Made by a program: the position numbers and the translations under genes. The notes beneath the pieces are model-generated. The model did no database searches. It was given only the letters and a program-made list of their open reading frames with translations, and had not been told where the DNA came from. Positions 16,537 through 27,006 of a DNA stretch of 64,000 nucleotides are shown in pieces. This DNA comes from Novosphingobium sp. PhB165 (GTDB taxonomy: Bacteria; Pseudomonadota; Alphaproteobacteria; Sphingomonadales; Sphingomonadaceae): NCBI RefSeq assembly GCF_004341845.1, contig NZ_SLVB01000001.1, positions 620,001 to 684,000 of the forward strand, in the 5' to 3' direction. Within the stretch, counting starts at the first letter, position 1. Every line of letters begins with the position of its first letter.

Positions 16537-17190
16537 TTACTGCTTCTCGAACGCGGCGTTGATGACCAGCACCGTCTCGTCGGACACCATCGGCACGTAC
16601 TTGGTGATGCCGAAGTCCGAACGCTTGATCATGGCGCGGGCGAGGAAACCGATCGATTCCTTCTTGCTCATCGGGTTCTGCGCGGCGCCGAAGAAGTGCG
16701 CCATGATCGTGATCGGCTTGCTGACGCCGTGGAGCGTGAGCGTGCCGTCGATCGCGGCGTTGTCAGGCCCGCGTGGGGTGACCGAGGTGGCGACGAAGGT
16801 CGCTGTGGGGAAGCGGGCGGCGTCGAACCAGTCGGCGCTGACCAGTTCCTGCGAGAGCTTGGCGCTCGTCGTCTGCACCGATGAGATGGGGATGGTGACG
16901 CTCAGCTTGGTGGCGCCAAGGTTCTTGGGATCGATCGTCATCGAGCCGCTGGCGCCCGAGAACGTGCCGGCGAAGGGGGAAATACCCAAATGGGCGACGC
17001 TGAAGGTGACTTGCGTATGCGCGGGTTCGACCGCGTAAGTGCCGGCCTTCACATCGGCCGGGGTGCCTGCACCGTGAAGCGTCTCCATCCGGCCGCCGGG
17101 ACCGCCGGGGCCGGGCTGCGCGATGACGGGGGCCGCGAGGGCAGCGGCAAGGGCGAGCGGAACCGCAAAATAGGAAAGACGCGTCGGCAA
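16537..17190 (-). CDS. YceI family periplasmic protein
   Basis: About 217 residues from a TTG at 17190. A longer frame reaches an ATG at 17250, but its first codons run through the ilvC terminator and encode an implausible arginine run, so the start must be downstream; the ribosome site is poor and the exact start uncertain. A signal peptide (RLSYFAVPLALAAALAAPVIA) precedes a Gly/Pro linker and the YceI lipocalin-like barrel: AGTYAVEPAHTQVTFSVAHLGIS, TIDPKNLGATKLSV, SADWFDAARFPTATF and GTLTLHGVSKPI. The family binds isoprenoid or other lipophilic molecules in a barrel. Confidence 0.85.
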   Translation of the reverse strand: MPTRLSYFAVPLALAAALAAPVIAQPGPGGPGGRMETLHGAGTPADVKAGTYAVEPAHTQVTFSVAHLGISPFAGTFSGASGSMTIDPKNLGATKLSVTIPISSVQTTSAKLSQELVSADWFDAARFPTATFVATSVTPRGPDNAAIDGTLTLHGVSKPITIMAHFFGAAQNPMSKKESIGFLARAMIKRSDFGITKYVPMVSDETVLVINAAFEKQ

Positions 17191-17202
17191 CTCCCGTCGG
17201 GA

Positions 17203-17236
17203 CAAAGGAAAAGGCGGCGCATTTCTGCGCCGCCTT
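17203..17236 (-). terminator. Rho-independent terminator of the ilv operon
   Basis: The stem AAGGCGGCGCA pairs with TGCGCCGCCTT around a short loop, 47 bases after the ilvC stop. It is followed on the minus strand by TTTTCCTTTG. It overlaps the region just upstream of yceI, so yceI needs its own promoter or read-through. Confidence 0.85.
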
Positions 17237-17282
17237 CGCTTCACCGTCAAACGGGGAATTGCTTAACCGGATTAAATTCCGA

Positions 17283-18368
<1,086 letters not shown>

Positions 18369-18406
18369 TCAGGTTCCGGCCGCGGGGCCGGGAAAATGGC
18401 TTTGCG

Positions 18407-18925
18407 TCAGGCCTCTTCGGCGCCGCGGATCATCGCGACGATGCCGGTGCGGCCCACTTCGACAAGGCCCAGTTCGCGCATCAGCGCCACGAAGCTGTCG
18501 ATCTTGTCCGGCGCGCCGGTCAGTTCGAAGATGAAGCTGCCGGTGGTGGTGTCCACCGGGCGGGCGCGGAATACGCCGGCAATGCGCAGCGCCTCGACGC
18601 GCTTTTCACCGACGCCGGTCACCTTCACGAGCGCCAGTTCGCGCTGCACGTAAGGACCCACTTCGGTAAGGTCGATCACCTTGTGCACCGGCACCAGCCG
18701 TTCAAGCTGGGCGCGGATCTGGTCGATCTGGCTCGGCGGGCCGTGGGTGACGATGGTGATGCGGCTGAGCGCGTGGTTTTCGGTGATGTCCGCCACGGTC
18801 AGGCTGTCGATGTTGTAGCCGCGCGCGGTGAACAGGCCCGCGATCTTCGCAAGAATGCCCGCCTCGTTGTCGACCGTAACGGTCAGGACGTGCCGTTCCT
18901 CGGCTTCGTGCTGGATGTGCATCAT
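18407..18925 (-). CDS. ilvN: Acetolactate synthase small (regulatory) subunit
   Basis: 172 residues from the ATG at 18925 (a second ATG follows at 18922; the longer open frame upstream overlaps ilvB and is not family-like). An N-terminal ACT domain is clear: RHVLTVTVDNEAGILAKIAGLFTARGYNIDSL. The C-terminal half (GSFIFELTGAPDKIDSFVALMRELG) activates the catalytic subunit. It binds valine for feedback inhibition of IlvB. It starts 25 bases after the ilvB stop. Confidence 0.95.
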   Translation of the reverse strand: MMHIQHEAEERHVLTVTVDNEAGILAKIAGLFTARGYNIDSLTVADITENHALSRITIVTHGPPSQIDQIRAQLERLVPVHKVIDLTEVGPYVQRELALVKVTGVGEKRVEALRIAGVFRARPVDTTTGSFIFELTGAPDKIDSFVALMRELGLVEVGRTGIVAMIRGAEEA

Positions 18926-18950
18926 AAGTACTCTCGGATCTCGTGCGGTC

Positions 18951-20693
18951 TCAGACCAGCGCCTTGGCGGCATCGTCCATCGTGCCGGCGACAGTGTCGC
19001 CGTAGAGGATCATCTCGACATGCGATGCGCCCGAGGGGATCATCGGGAAGCAGTTCGATTCCTTGGCCACCAGGCAGTCGACGATGACGGGGCCGTCATA
19101 GTCGATCATCGCCTGGATACCGGCGTCGAGATCGGCTTCGTTCTCGATGCGGATGCCCTTCCAGCCATAGGCCTCGGCCAGCTTCACGAAGTCCGGCAGG
19201 CTGTCCGAATAGGACTGCGAGTAGCGGCTCTCGTACGTGAGTTCCTGCCACTGGCGAACCATGCCCATCCACTCGTTGTTGAGGATGAAGATCTTCACCG
19301 GCAGGCGGTACTGCGTGGCGGTGCCGAGTTCCTGGATGTTCATCTGGATCGAGGCATCGCCCGCGATATCGATGACAAGACTGTCCGGATTGCCGAGCTG
19401 CGCGCCGATCGCGGCGGGCAGGCCGTAACCCATCGTGCCGAGACCACCCGAGGTCAGCCACTTGTTCGGACCGAAGAAGTGGAAGTGCTGCGCCGCCCAC
19501 ATCTGGTGCTGGCCCACCTCGGTCGAGATGATCGGGTCCTTGTCCTTGCTCAGTTCGAACAGGCGCTGGATCGCCAGCTGCGGCATGATCGCGTTGCGGT
19601 TCTCCGGGAAGGAGAGGCTCTTCTTTTCGCGCCAGTCCTCGATACGGGCCTTCCACGGCGCGAGATCCTGCGGCGCGCGGTTGCCCCAGCCTTCGAGGAT
19701 CTGGGCCAGCACGTTCGCGCAGTCGCCGATGACCGGCAGATCGACGCGCACGGTCTTGTTGATCGAGGCGCGGTCGATATCGATGTGGATCTTCTTCGAA
19801 TTCGGCGCGAAGGCGTCGAGGCGGCCGGTCACGCGGTCGTCGAAGCGGGCGCCGACGCAGATGATCAGGTCGGCCTGGTTCATCGCCAGGTTGGCCTCAT
19901 AGGTCCCGTGCATGCCCAGCATGCCCAGCCAGTCCGGATGGTCGGCGGGGAAGGCACCAAGGCCCATCAGCGTGGAGGTGACCGGCGCGCCGGTCTTTTC
20001 CTGCAGCTCGCGCAGCAGCTCCGTGGCGCGCGGGCCCGAATTGATGACGCCGCCGCCGGTGTAGAACACCGGAGTCTTGGCCTTGGCAATCATCTCGACG
20101 GCCTGTGCGATCTCGTCGGCCGTGCCCATGGTGCGCGGGTCGTAGCGCTTGCGGCGCTGGACCGGCGCTTCGTGCCAGGGCGCCATCGCGATCTGGACGT
20201 CCTTGGGAATGTCGATCAGCACCGGGCCGGGGCGGCCGGTGGTGGCGATCTCGAACGCCTCGTCGATGATCGCGGCAAGGTCCGCCGGATCCTTCACGAG
20301 GTAATTGTGCTTGGTGCAGTGGCGCGAGATGCCGACGGTATCGGCTTCCTGGAAGGCGTCCGAGCCGATCAGGCCGGTCGGAACCTGCCCGGTGATGACG
20401 ACCAGCGGAATCGAATCCATGAAGGCATCGGCAATGCCGGTGACCGCATTGGTCGCGCCCGGGCCGGAAGTGACCAGCACGACGCCGGGCTTGCCGGTCG
20501 AACGGGCATAGCCTTCGGCAGCGTGAGCCGCACCGGCTTCGTGACGCACAAGAATGTGCCGAAGTCGCTCGTCGCCGAATAGAGCATCGTAGATCGGTAG
20601 CACGGCGCCGCCGGGATAACCGAATACGAATTCGACTCCCTGCTTGACCAGGCTTTCGACCAGGATGTTCGCGCCGCTGCGCTCTTCAGTCAC
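18951..20693 (-). CDS. ilvB: Acetolactate synthase large (catalytic) subunit
   Basis: 580 residues from the GTG at 20693, chosen because AAGGAA lies seven bases before it; an in-frame GTG at 20807 would add 38 non-conserved residues, and the nearby ATG at 20701 is out of frame. This ThDP-dependent enzyme makes acetolactate and acetohydroxybutyrate. The family layout is complete: [14 protein letters not shown] with the catalytic Glu in [15 protein letters not shown], the central FAD domain, and the C-terminal ThDP motif [15 protein letters not shown] through ILNNEWMG. It is the first gene of ilvB-ilvN-ilvC. Confidence 0.96.
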   Translation of the reverse strand: MTEERSGANILVESLVKQGVEFVFGYPGGAVLPIYDALFGDERLRHILVRHEAGAAHAAEGYARSTGKPGVVLVTSGPGATNAVTGIADAFMDSIPLVVITGQVPTGLIGSDAFQEADTVGISRHCTKHNYLVKDPADLAAIIDEAFEIATTGRPGPVLIDIPKDVQIAMAPWHEAPVQRRKRYDPRTMGTADEIAQAVEMIAKAKTPVFYTGGGVINSGPRATELLRELQEKTGAPVTSTLMGLGAFPADHPDWLGMLGMHGTYEANLAMNQADLIICVGARFDDRVTGRLDAFAPNSKKIHIDIDRASINKTVRVDLPVIGDCANVLAQILEGWGNRAPQDLAPWKARIEDWREKKSLSFPENRNAIMPQLAIQRLFELSKDKDPIISTEVGQHQMWAAQHFHFFGPNKWLTSGGLGTMGYGLPAAIGAQLGNPDSLVIDIAGDASIQMNIQELGTATQYRLPVKIFILNNEWMGMVRQWQELTYESRYSQSYSDSLPDFVKLAEAYGWKGIRIENEADLDAGIQAMIDYDGPVIVDCLVAKESNCFPMIPSGASHVEMILYGDTVAGTMDDAAKALV

Positions 20694-20819
20694 AATACAT
20701 TCCTTTTTGACTCTTGGACGGGCCCCGGGGGTAGGGTCGTCTTCGAATATTGCGGCTCGATACGAATCTTGCCGCCTGAAACAACCATAGCGCGCCTGTT
20801 GACGCACTATAATGAAACC

Positions 20820-20849
20820 GACCCGACACGACGGACGCCGTGCCGGGTC
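20820..20849 (-). terminator. Stable hairpin in the ilvB leader, possible miaA terminator
   Basis: GACCCGGCAC pairs with GTGTCGGGTC (one G-U) around a short loop, between the miaA stop and the ilvB start. On the minus strand it is followed by GGTTTCATTATAG, a poor T-run. No leader peptide rich in Ile, Leu or Val is visible, so attenuation is not shown. Confidence 0.4.
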
Positions 20850-20892
20850 TCCCTCTCCTCCTGCTTCACTTCCACGGCAGGACTTGAAGCGG

Positions 20893-20921
20893 GCTCTAGG
20901 GGGACGAAAATGTTACGTCAA
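20893..20921 (-). promoter_or_regulatory. Candidate sigma-70 promoter of ilvB
   Basis: On the minus strand, TTGACG (20921-20916), a 17-base spacer and TAGAGC (20898-20893) form a promoter-like pair. The -35 box overlaps the last codons of miaA. Transcription would start near 20886 and give a leader of about 190 bases before ilvB. Confidence 0.45.
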
Positions 20922-21914
20922 CCCCATAACCTGAAACAATCTATCTTCAAGTGTTTTTTGCTCGAAATTATCGTACGCGATCCTTGTCCAATCTTGCGGA
21001 GGCTGGTGCCGGAGCCAAGTGAACTGGCGTTTCGCGTAATTGCGGGTGGCCTGCGCGCCGCGCGCGGCGGCTTCCGCGAGTCCCCAGTCCCCGCGAACGA
21101 CTCCGGCAAGTTCGGGAACGCCGATGGCGCGCATGACCGGAAGGTCCGGATCGAGCTTGCGGGCAAGCAGCGCCTCGACCTCGCCCAGCGCGCCGCGTTC
21201 GATCATGCGGTCGAAGCGCAAGTCACAGCGGCGGTAGAGCGCCTGACGCTCGGGCAAGAGTACGGCGGGGAACAGCGAGACGGCATGGCCGATCCCGCCG
21301 GAGGTCATGGTCTGCCAATGGGCGATCGGCTTGCCGGTGGAGCGGACCACTTCAAGCGCGCGGGCAATGCGTGCCGAGTCGGCCGGGGCGAGCCGGGCGG
21401 CGCGTTCGGGGTCCTCGGCCTGAAGCGCGGCATAGGCTTCGGAGACGGGCAGGGCGCGCACCGCCTCGCGCACGGCGGGGTCTATCTGGGGCACCGGGGC
21501 GATGCCGTCGAGCAGGGTGCGGATATAGAGGCCGGTGCCGCCGACCAGGATCGGCACGGCGCCCTCGGCATGGATGGCGGAAATCGTCTCGCGCGCGGTA
21601 CGGGCCCAGTCGGCAGCGGAGCAGCTTGTCGCGCCGTCCCACGCGCCGAACAGGCGGTGCTCGATCCCGCCCATTTCCTCGGGCAGGGGGCGGGCGCTCA
21701 GGACCGCCAGATCGGCATAGACCTGCGAGCTGTCGGCATTGACCACGACCGCGCGGCGGCTGCGCCGCTCCAGCTCCTGCGCAAGGGCAACGGCACAATC
21801 GCTCTTGCCGCTCGCGGTCGGCCCTGCGATGAGCGCGAGCGGTGGCTTGTGTCCGGACGGATCGCCGCCAGTGGAATTTTCATACGTAGCTTCAAGGGAA
21901 TTCGCAGTGCTCAT
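20913..21914 (-). CDS. miaA: tRNA dimethylallyltransferase
   Basis: 333 residues from the ATG at 21914. It transfers a dimethylallyl group to A37 of tRNAs that read codons starting with U. The P-loop is ALIAGPTASGKS near residue 33, followed by NADSSQVY, the general-base Asp region, and VGGTGLYIRTLLDG near residue 110; the C-terminal RNA-binding part ends in RNYAKRQFTWLR. The open frame extends further upstream, but that part runs antisense through serB. The chosen start overlaps the serB start by eight bases in head-to-head orientation. Confidence 0.93.
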   Translation of the reverse strand: MSTANSLEATYENSTGGDPSGHKPPLALIAGPTASGKSDCAVALAQELERRSRRAVVVNADSSQVYADLAVLSARPLPEEMGGIEHRLFGAWDGATSCSAADWARTARETISAIHAEGAVPILVGGTGLYIRTLLDGIAPVPQIDPAVREAVRALPVSEAYAALQAEDPERAARLAPADSARIARALEVVRSTGKPIAHWQTMTSGGIGHAVSLFPAVLLPERQALYRRCDLRFDRMIERGALGEVEALLARKLDPDLPVMRAIGVPELAGVVRGDWGLAEAAARGAQATRNYAKRQFTWLRHQPPQDWTRIAYDNFEQKTLEDRLFQVMGLT

Positions 21915-22791
21915 TGCGCGGCTGATAGCAGAACCGGACCACCTCTCGGCAAGAATCGATGCCGCCCGTGCCGAAATGCAGGAAGGGGGCGTGCGCCTCG
22001 CTTCCGCCGCCATGCTCGATTTCTGCGAACAGACCATGCAGATCGCCTCGCCGGACGACAATGCGGCCACGCTCCGCAAGGCGCTGGACGATCACTTCGC
22101 GCCGACCGACGGGCTTGTCTGCGATCATGAGCCGATCGTGCCCGGCCTGTTCATCTCGGACATGGATTCGACCATGATCGGGCAGGAGTGCATTGACGAA
22201 CTGGGCGATTTCGCGGGTATCAAGGACCGCATCGCCGAGATCACCGAGCGGGCCATGCAGGGCGAACTCGATTTCGAACAGGCGCTGCGTGAGCGCGTGG
22301 GGCTGCTCAAGGGTCTCGCTGTCGGTGCGATCGACGAATGCCTTGCCACCCGCATCCGGCCGGTCGCGGGTGCGCGCACTTTGGTTGAGACGCTCAAGAA
22401 GCTGGGCTGCCGCACCGTTTTGGTGACCGGCGGTTTCCATCACTTCGCGGATCCGGTCGCTGCCTCGCTGGGCTTCGAGCATGTGGTCGGCAACCGGCTT
22501 GAGGTTGCGGACGGCAAGCTGACCGGCGGCCTTGCCGGTCCGATCGTCGACAGCTCGGTGAAGAAGGCGACCCTGCTGGCCGAATTGGCGGCGCTGGGCG
22601 GCGATGTCACCACGCTTGCCACTGGCGACGGCGCCAACGACATTCCGATGCTGGAAGCGGCGACGTATGGCATTGCCTACCGCGCCAAGCCCAAGGCGCG
22701 CGCGGCAGCCAACGGCTGGATCGACCGGGGCGACCTGACCAGTGTGCTGCGCCTGCTCGGCATCGACGAGCAGGAATGGGTTCGGGTCTGA
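21907..22791 (+). CDS. serB: Phosphoserine phosphatase
   Basis: 294 residues from the GTG at 21907, with AAGGGA nine bases upstream; no ATG fits better. The last step of serine synthesis: it dephosphorylates phosphoserine. The HAD motif I is FISDMDSTMIGQE near residue 84 (first Asp is the nucleophile), motif II is VLVTGGFHHF, and motif III/IV is ATGDGANDIPML. The first 75 residues resemble the ACT-like N-terminal part of longer SerB proteins. Confidence 0.94.
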   Translation: MLIARLIAEPDHLSARIDAARAEMQEGGVRLASAAMLDFCEQTMQIASPDDNAATLRKALDDHFAPTDGLVCDHEPIVPGLFISDMDSTMIGQECIDELGDFAGIKDRIAEITERAMQGELDFEQALRERVGLLKGLAVGAIDECLATRIRPVAGARTLVETLKKLGCRTVLVTGGFHHFADPVAASLGFEHVVGNRLEVADGKLTGGLAGPIVDSSVKKATLLAELAALGGDVTTLATGDGANDIPMLEAATYGIAYRAKPKARAAANGWIDRGDLTSVLRLLGIDEQEWVRV

Positions 22792-22804
22792 GAGGGGACA
22801 AGCG

Positions 22805-23461
22805 ATGGCCGGTGAACGAGATCCGATCCTGAGCCGGCTGTCGCACCCGCGCTACCTGCTGTTTCTCGCGGTGATGGCGCTTTCCGTGCTGCCATTGCTG
22901 TCCGTAGCGCCTGCGGTGGAGGCCGTTGTCACGGCCTTCGACCTTGGGGTGATCGCTTTCACGCTGTCCTGCGTGCCGCTGTGGTGCAATGGCAATGCCA
23001 CGGTCATGCGCCAGCAGGCCAAGCGCGACGATGCCGGGCAGATCATGCTGCTCGTGCTGACGGGGGTGGTCACTTCGGTGATCCTTGCCGCGCTAGGCAC
23101 CCTAGTTCTCGACAACAAGAGTCTGAAAACCGGCGAGATTGCGCTGCTGGTGGTGACGCTGCTGTCCTGCTGGACCTTCGCCAACCTCATCTACGCCTTC
23201 CACTATGCGCGGCTGTTCTATTCCTCGCGCGATGGCGGAGATAGCCGGGGGCTCGATTTTCCGGGCGACTGTGTGCCGGACTTCTCGGATTTCGTGAACT
23301 TCGCCTTCGTGATCGGCATGACCTGCCAGACTGCGGATATCGAGATCACCGATTCGAGCATGCGGCGCGTGTCCACATTCCACGGGCTCTTCGCGTTTGC
23401 ATTTAATCTCGGGATTTTGGCGCTGACGGTTAATGTGTTGGCGTCTTCGACGGGCGGCTGA
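22805..23461 (+). CDS. DUF1345 family membrane protein
   Basis: 218 residues from the ATG at 22805, 13 bases after the serB stop, so probably co-transcribed. There are about five hydrophobic helices (FLAVMALSVLPLLSVAP, FDLGVIAFTLSCVPLW, IMLLVLTGVVTSVILAAL, IALLVVTLLSCWTFANL, and one at the end). The conserved C-terminal block, DFPGD...PDFSDFVNFAFVIGMTCQTADI followed by MRRVSTFHGLFAFAFN, is the DUF1345 signature. The function is unknown. Confidence 0.85.
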   Translation: MAGERDPILSRLSHPRYLLFLAVMALSVLPLLSVAPAVEAVVTAFDLGVIAFTLSCVPLWCNGNATVMRQQAKRDDAGQIMLLVLTGVVTSVILAALGTLVLDNKSLKTGEIALLVVTLLSCWTFANLIYAFHYARLFYSSRDGGDSRGLDFPGDCVPDFSDFVNFAFVIGMTCQTADIEITDSSMRRVSTFHGLFAFAFNLGILALTVNVLASSTGG

Positions 23462-23516
23462 GGCTGGCTACTAGCCACCGTTGTTGGGTTATCTTTTTAG
23501 GCATCTATCCCTCGTC

Positions 23517-23591
23517 GCCCCCGCGAAGGCGGGGGCCCCGCTTTCTTACGCCACGCAACAAGTTTAGCGGGATCCCCGCCTTCGCGGGGAT
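23517..23591. repeat. REP-like palindrome pair
   Basis: Two GC-rich palindromes, GCCCCCGCGAAGGCGGGGGC at 23517-23536 and ATCCCCGCCTTCGCGGGGAT at 23572-23591, face each other about 35 bases apart. The core CCCCGC(GAAG/CTTC)GCGGGG plus the flank GGATGACGG is the common extragenic repeat seen between genes in many proteobacteria. One pair is present in this window. Confidence 0.75.
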
Positions 23592-23765
23592 GACGGATCT
23601 TTTTGAGGACTCGGTGCTCTGGTGTCGCAAGTTTGCTTGCCGAATGCGCAGGCTTTTCGTCCTGCCCATCGGAAGGTGGATTTCGCCAAGCGCGTTTTCG
23701 GTGATGTCGGTGGAGATCTTGGCGGCCAGCGCGACCTGCAAACCCTGAGCGGATTCGCTAAGTTC

Positions 23766-23847
23766 CTCAAGCCCGGCCTCACACGCAGTCGGTAAGGCCG
23801 GGCTTGAGCGATAATTCTTGATCAGCGGGCTACCGCAGCAGCCCGCC
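23766..23847 (-). terminator. Two hairpins downstream of purL
   Basis: The purL stop is followed by a GCGGGCT/AGCCCGC hairpin (23824-23847), then by CTCAAGCCCGGCCT paired with AGGCCGGGCTTGAG (23766-23808). Neither is followed by a good T-run. They may terminate purL or protect its 3' end. Confidence 0.45.
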
Positions 23848-23856
23848 GCTATGAAA

Positions 23857-26034
23857 TCAGGCTTCCATCCAGTCCTTGAAGAAGGCCTCGTTGGCCTGCT
23901 TCAGGGCGGCGATTTCGACGCCGGAAACGGTAGTACCGCCGACCGTGCCGATCTTCACGGCGCCGGGCAGGGTAGTGCCAGCCGGAGCCGTCACGACATA
24001 GCGCGACTGGTCTTCACCGAATGCCTCGGCCGTGGTCAGCGCGCCGTCGAGTTCAACGCCAAAGCCGCTGGCCAGCGCCATTTCGGCCAGCGCGACGAGC
24101 AGGCCGCCGTCGCTGACGTCGTGAACGGCGGTAACCTTGCCCGCGCCGATCCATTCACGGATCGAGGCGCCGTTCTCGGCTTCGGCCTTGAGGTCGACCT
24201 TCGGGGCTTCACCGGCTTCCTGACCTGCGATCTCGCGCAGCCAGATCGACTGGCCAAGGTGCGTCCCCTTGCCGCCAAGAACGAAGATTTCATCGCCGGC
24301 GTTCTTGAACGCCACGGTCGCCATCTTCTCATGATCGGCGAGGATGCCGACGCCGCCGATAGCCGGGGTCGGCAGGATCGCCGAGCCGCCGCCGGTGGCC
24401 TTCGATTCGTTGTAGAGCGAGACGTTGCCCGAAACGATCGGATAGTCGAGCGCGCGGCAGGCATCGCCCATGCCGTTCAGGCAGCCGACGATCTGCGCCA
24501 TGATCTCGGGGCGCTGCGGGTTCGCGAAGTTCAGGCAGTTGGTGATGGCGAGCGGAAGGCCGCCCACTGCGCTGATGTTGCGATAAGTCTCGGCCACGGC
24601 CTGCTTGCCGCCCTCGTAGGGGTCTGCGTAGCAGTAACGGGGCGAGCAGTCGGTGCTGATCGCCAGCGCCTTTTCGGTGTTGTGGATGCGCACCACGGCC
24701 GCGTCGCCGCCGGACTTCTGCATCGTGTCGCCGCCGACCTGGCTGTCGTACTGTTCCCAGATCCACTTGCGCGAGGCGAGATCGACCGTGCCCATCAGCT
24801 TGAGCAGGTCCGCGCCCACGTCGGCGCTTTCCGCCACGTCGCCCATGGCCGGAACCTTGGCCCAGGCCTTGTATTCCTCAGGGGTGACGTAGGGGCGCTC
24901 GTATTCCGGCGCGTCGTCGGCGAGCGGGCCGAGCGGAATGTCGCAGACCACTTCGCCATTGAATTCGAGAACCATGTGGCCGGTGTCGGTCACTTCGCCG
25001 ATTACGGCGAAATCGAGTTCCCACTTCTTGAAGATCGCCTCGGCCATGGCTTCCTTGCCGGGCTGAAGTACCATGAGCATGCGCTCCTGGCTCTCCGAGA
25101 GCATCATCTCGTAAGGCGTCATCGCCTCTTCGCGGCAAGGCACCTTGTTCATGTCGAGACGGATGCCGGCGCCGCCCTTGCTGGCCATTTCGACCGACGA
25201 GGAGGTGAGGCCGGCCGCGCCCATGTCCTGGATCGCGACAATCGCGTCGGTGGCCATGAGTTCGAGGCAGGCCTCGATCAGCAGCTTTTCGGTGAAGGGA
25301 TCGCCAACCTGCACGGTCGGGCGCTTCTCGTCCGAATGCTCGTCGAAGTCCGCCGAAGCCATGGTGGCGCCGTGGATGCCGTCGCGGCCGGTCTTGGAGC
25401 CGACGTAGACGATCGGGTTACCCAGGCCGGTTGCGGCCGAGTAGAAGATCTTGTCGGTATCGGCGACGCCCACGGTCATGGCGTTGACGAGGATGTTGCC
25501 GTCGTACGCCTTGTGGAAGTTGGTCTCGCCGCCGACGGTGGGCACGCCCACGCAGTTGCCGTAGGAGCCGATGCCCTCGACCACGCCCTGAACGAGATGC
25601 TTCATCTTCGGATGATCGGGGCGGCCGAAACGCAGCGCATTCATGTTGGCGACCGGGCGGGCGCCCATGGTGAAGACGTCGCGCAGAATGCCGCCGACGC
25701 CGGTGGCTGCGCCCTGGAAAGGCTCGATGTAGCTGGGGTGGTTGTGGCTTTCCATCTTGAAGATGGCGGCCTGTCCATCGCCGATGTCGATCACGCCGGC
25801 GTTCTCGCCGGGGCCGCAAATGACCCAGGGGGCCTTGGTCGGCAGCTTCTTCAGGTGGAAGCGGCTCGACTTGTACGAGCAGTGCTCAGACCACATGACC
25901 GAGAATATGCCGAGTTCGACTAGGTTCGGCTCTCGGCCAAGGGCGTGCAGGACGCGCTCGTATTCCGCGGGATTGAGGCCATGCGCCTCGACGACGTCAG
26001 GGGTGATTCCGGTCATGCGAGGCGCCTTAGCCAT
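23857..26034 (-). CDS. purL: Phosphoribosylformylglycinamidine synthase subunit PurL (small type)
   Basis: 725 residues, the length of the small PurL that works with PurS and PurQ. It converts FGAR to FGAM with ATP and ammonia in purine synthesis. Recognisable parts: [11 protein letters not shown] near residue 50 (the catalytic His), [38 protein letters not shown] for metal and ATP binding, and [15 protein letters not shown]. The second half repeats the fold, with the [12 protein letters not shown] and [17 protein letters not shown] segments. purS and purQ are not in the window. Confidence 0.96.
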   Translation of the reverse strand: MAKAPRMTGITPDVVEAHGLNPAEYERVLHALGREPNLVELGIFSVMWSEHCSYKSSRFHLKKLPTKAPWVICGPGENAGVIDIGDGQAAIFKMESHNHPSYIEPFQGAATGVGGILRDVFTMGARPVANMNALRFGRPDHPKMKHLVQGVVEGIGSYGNCVGVPTVGGETNFHKAYDGNILVNAMTVGVADTDKIFYSAATGLGNPIVYVGSKTGRDGIHGATMASADFDEHSDEKRPTVQVGDPFTEKLLIEACLELMATDAIVAIQDMGAAGLTSSSVEMASKGGAGIRLDMNKVPCREEAMTPYEMMLSESQERMLMVLQPGKEAMAEAIFKKWELDFAVIGEVTDTGHMVLEFNGEVVCDIPLGPLADDAPEYERPYVTPEEYKAWAKVPAMGDVAESADVGADLLKLMGTVDLASRKWIWEQYDSQVGGDTMQKSGGDAAVVRIHNTEKALAISTDCSPRYCYADPYEGGKQAVAETYRNISAVGGLPLAITNCLNFANPQRPEIMAQIVGCLNGMGDACRALDYPIVSGNVSLYNESKATGGGSAILPTPAIGGVGILADHEKMATVAFKNAGDEIFVLGGKGTHLGQSIWLREIAGQEAGEAPKVDLKAEAENGASIREWIGAGKVTAVHDVSDGGLLVALAEMALASGFGVELDGALTTAEAFGEDQSRYVVTAPAGTTLPGAVKIGTVGGTTVSGVEIAALKQANEAFFKDWMEA

Positions 26035-26147
26035 GTCCGTCGCCGTGCGCTAGACGGCACGCGCCCTGAGATGAACTTTCGCTTTCGAGGCCCGGGCCGA
26101 TGTGCCACACGATCATGCTGCGATTGTCCGAATAATTCAGGGGGTTT

Positions 26148-26621
26148 ATGCGTAAAATCGTTGCAGCTTTGGCCATTGTCATGGGGCTGATGGTGGCTGG
26201 TTCCGCGCAGGCGCAGATGGTGACGGCAAAATCGCCGGCCACTATCGTCTCGGCCTTGCAGGACGCGGGCTACCGTGCGGAGCTGTCCAAGGATTCGGTG
26301 GGAGACCCGCTGATCCGGAGCGCATCGTCGGGATCGCGTTTCACGATCACCTTCTATGGCTGCACCGATGGCGCCGATTGTTCGAGTGTCCAGTTCTATG
26401 CCGGCTGGACCGAAGCGACGCATTGCAGTCTGGAGGCGATGAACACCTTCGCGCAGAAGTACCGCTTCGTCACGCCGCAGGTGGACGACGACAAGGACTG
26501 CGTGATCCAGTACGATCTCGATCTCGACAAGGGCGGGATGAGCAAGGAACTGTTCCTCGATACGCTGGAATTCTGGACCGATACGATGGCGACCTTCAAG
26601 GACTATATCTATCAGGAATGA
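26148..26621 (+). CDS. Exported YbjN domain protein
   Basis: 157 residues. An N-terminal signal peptide (IVAALAIVMGLMVAGSAQAQ) precedes a YbjN-like fold: IVSALQDAGYRAELSKDSVGDPLIRSAS, then FTITFYGCTDGADCSSVQFYAGW and, near the end, DLDLDKGGMSKELFLDTLEFWTDTM. YbjN relatives are chaperone-like or sensory proteins; the exported branch has no known role. Two or more cysteines in the middle could be oxidised in the periplasm. Divergent from purL. Confidence 0.75.
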   Translation: MRKIVAALAIVMGLMVAGSAQAQMVTAKSPATIVSALQDAGYRAELSKDSVGDPLIRSASSGSRFTITFYGCTDGADCSSVQFYAGWTEATHCSLEAMNTFAQKYRFVTPQVDDDKDCVIQYDLDLDKGGMSKELFLDTLEFWTDTMATFKDYIYQE

Positions 26622-26750
26622 CGGAGAATTGCGCTCTTGCAGCGGCTTCGGTGCGGATCGTCGGCGGCGCATGGCATATGGGCGCGACGAAACCGGGGAA
26701 GCGCGGATTGCTCCCTTGACCGGCTGGTGCGGCAAGGCCATTGCTGCACC

Positions 26751-27002
26751 ATGGTAGATGAGACAGAAACCATCGAAAGCCTGAGCTTCGAAGACGCACT
26801 GCGCGAACTCGAAGGCATCGTGCGAAGGCTTGAGAGCGGCGATGTGCCGCTTGAGGATTCCATCACGCTTTACGAGAAGGGTGAGCGTCTGCGCCAGCAT
26901 TGCCAGAAGCGGCTCGATGCCGCGCAGGCCCGGATCGAGCGAATCGTCGCCGGACCGGACGGGGTGCCCACCGGCACCCAGCCGTTCGACGCGGACCGCT
27001 GA
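26751..27002 (+). CDS. xseB: Exodeoxyribonuclease VII small subunit
   Basis: 83 residues from the ATG at 26751. The small coiled-coil XseB fold is clear: LSFEDALRELEGIVRRLESGDVPLEDSITLYEKGERLRQHCQKRLDAAQARI is the whole family core. It forms, with XseA, the nuclease that degrades single-stranded DNA to oligonucleotides. The ispA start lies four bases downstream. The open frame upstream of 26751 is not family-like. Confidence 0.92.
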   Translation: MVDETETIESLSFEDALRELEGIVRRLESGDVPLEDSITLYEKGERLRQHCQKRLDAAQARIERIVAGPDGVPTGTQPFDADR

Positions 27003-27006
27003 TCAC

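Larger units (their letters stand above)
23462..23856. other. Intergenic stretch with repeats and hairpins, no gene supported
   Basis: About 395 bases between convergent genes. It holds a pair of REP-like inverted repeats (about 23517-23591), a 14-bp-stem hairpin at 23766-23808 and a smaller hairpin at 23824-23847. On the minus strand an open frame without a good start runs from the purL end into the repeat; its translation ends in the VIPAKAGIP-type string that such repeats always give, so it is not accepted as a gene. Confidence 0.6.

Noticed and set aside
23505..23741. Minus-strand frame ending in a VIPAKAGIP-type string
   Set aside because: The tail is the standard translation of the REP-like repeat; the front part is open back to purL but has no convincing start or ribosome site.
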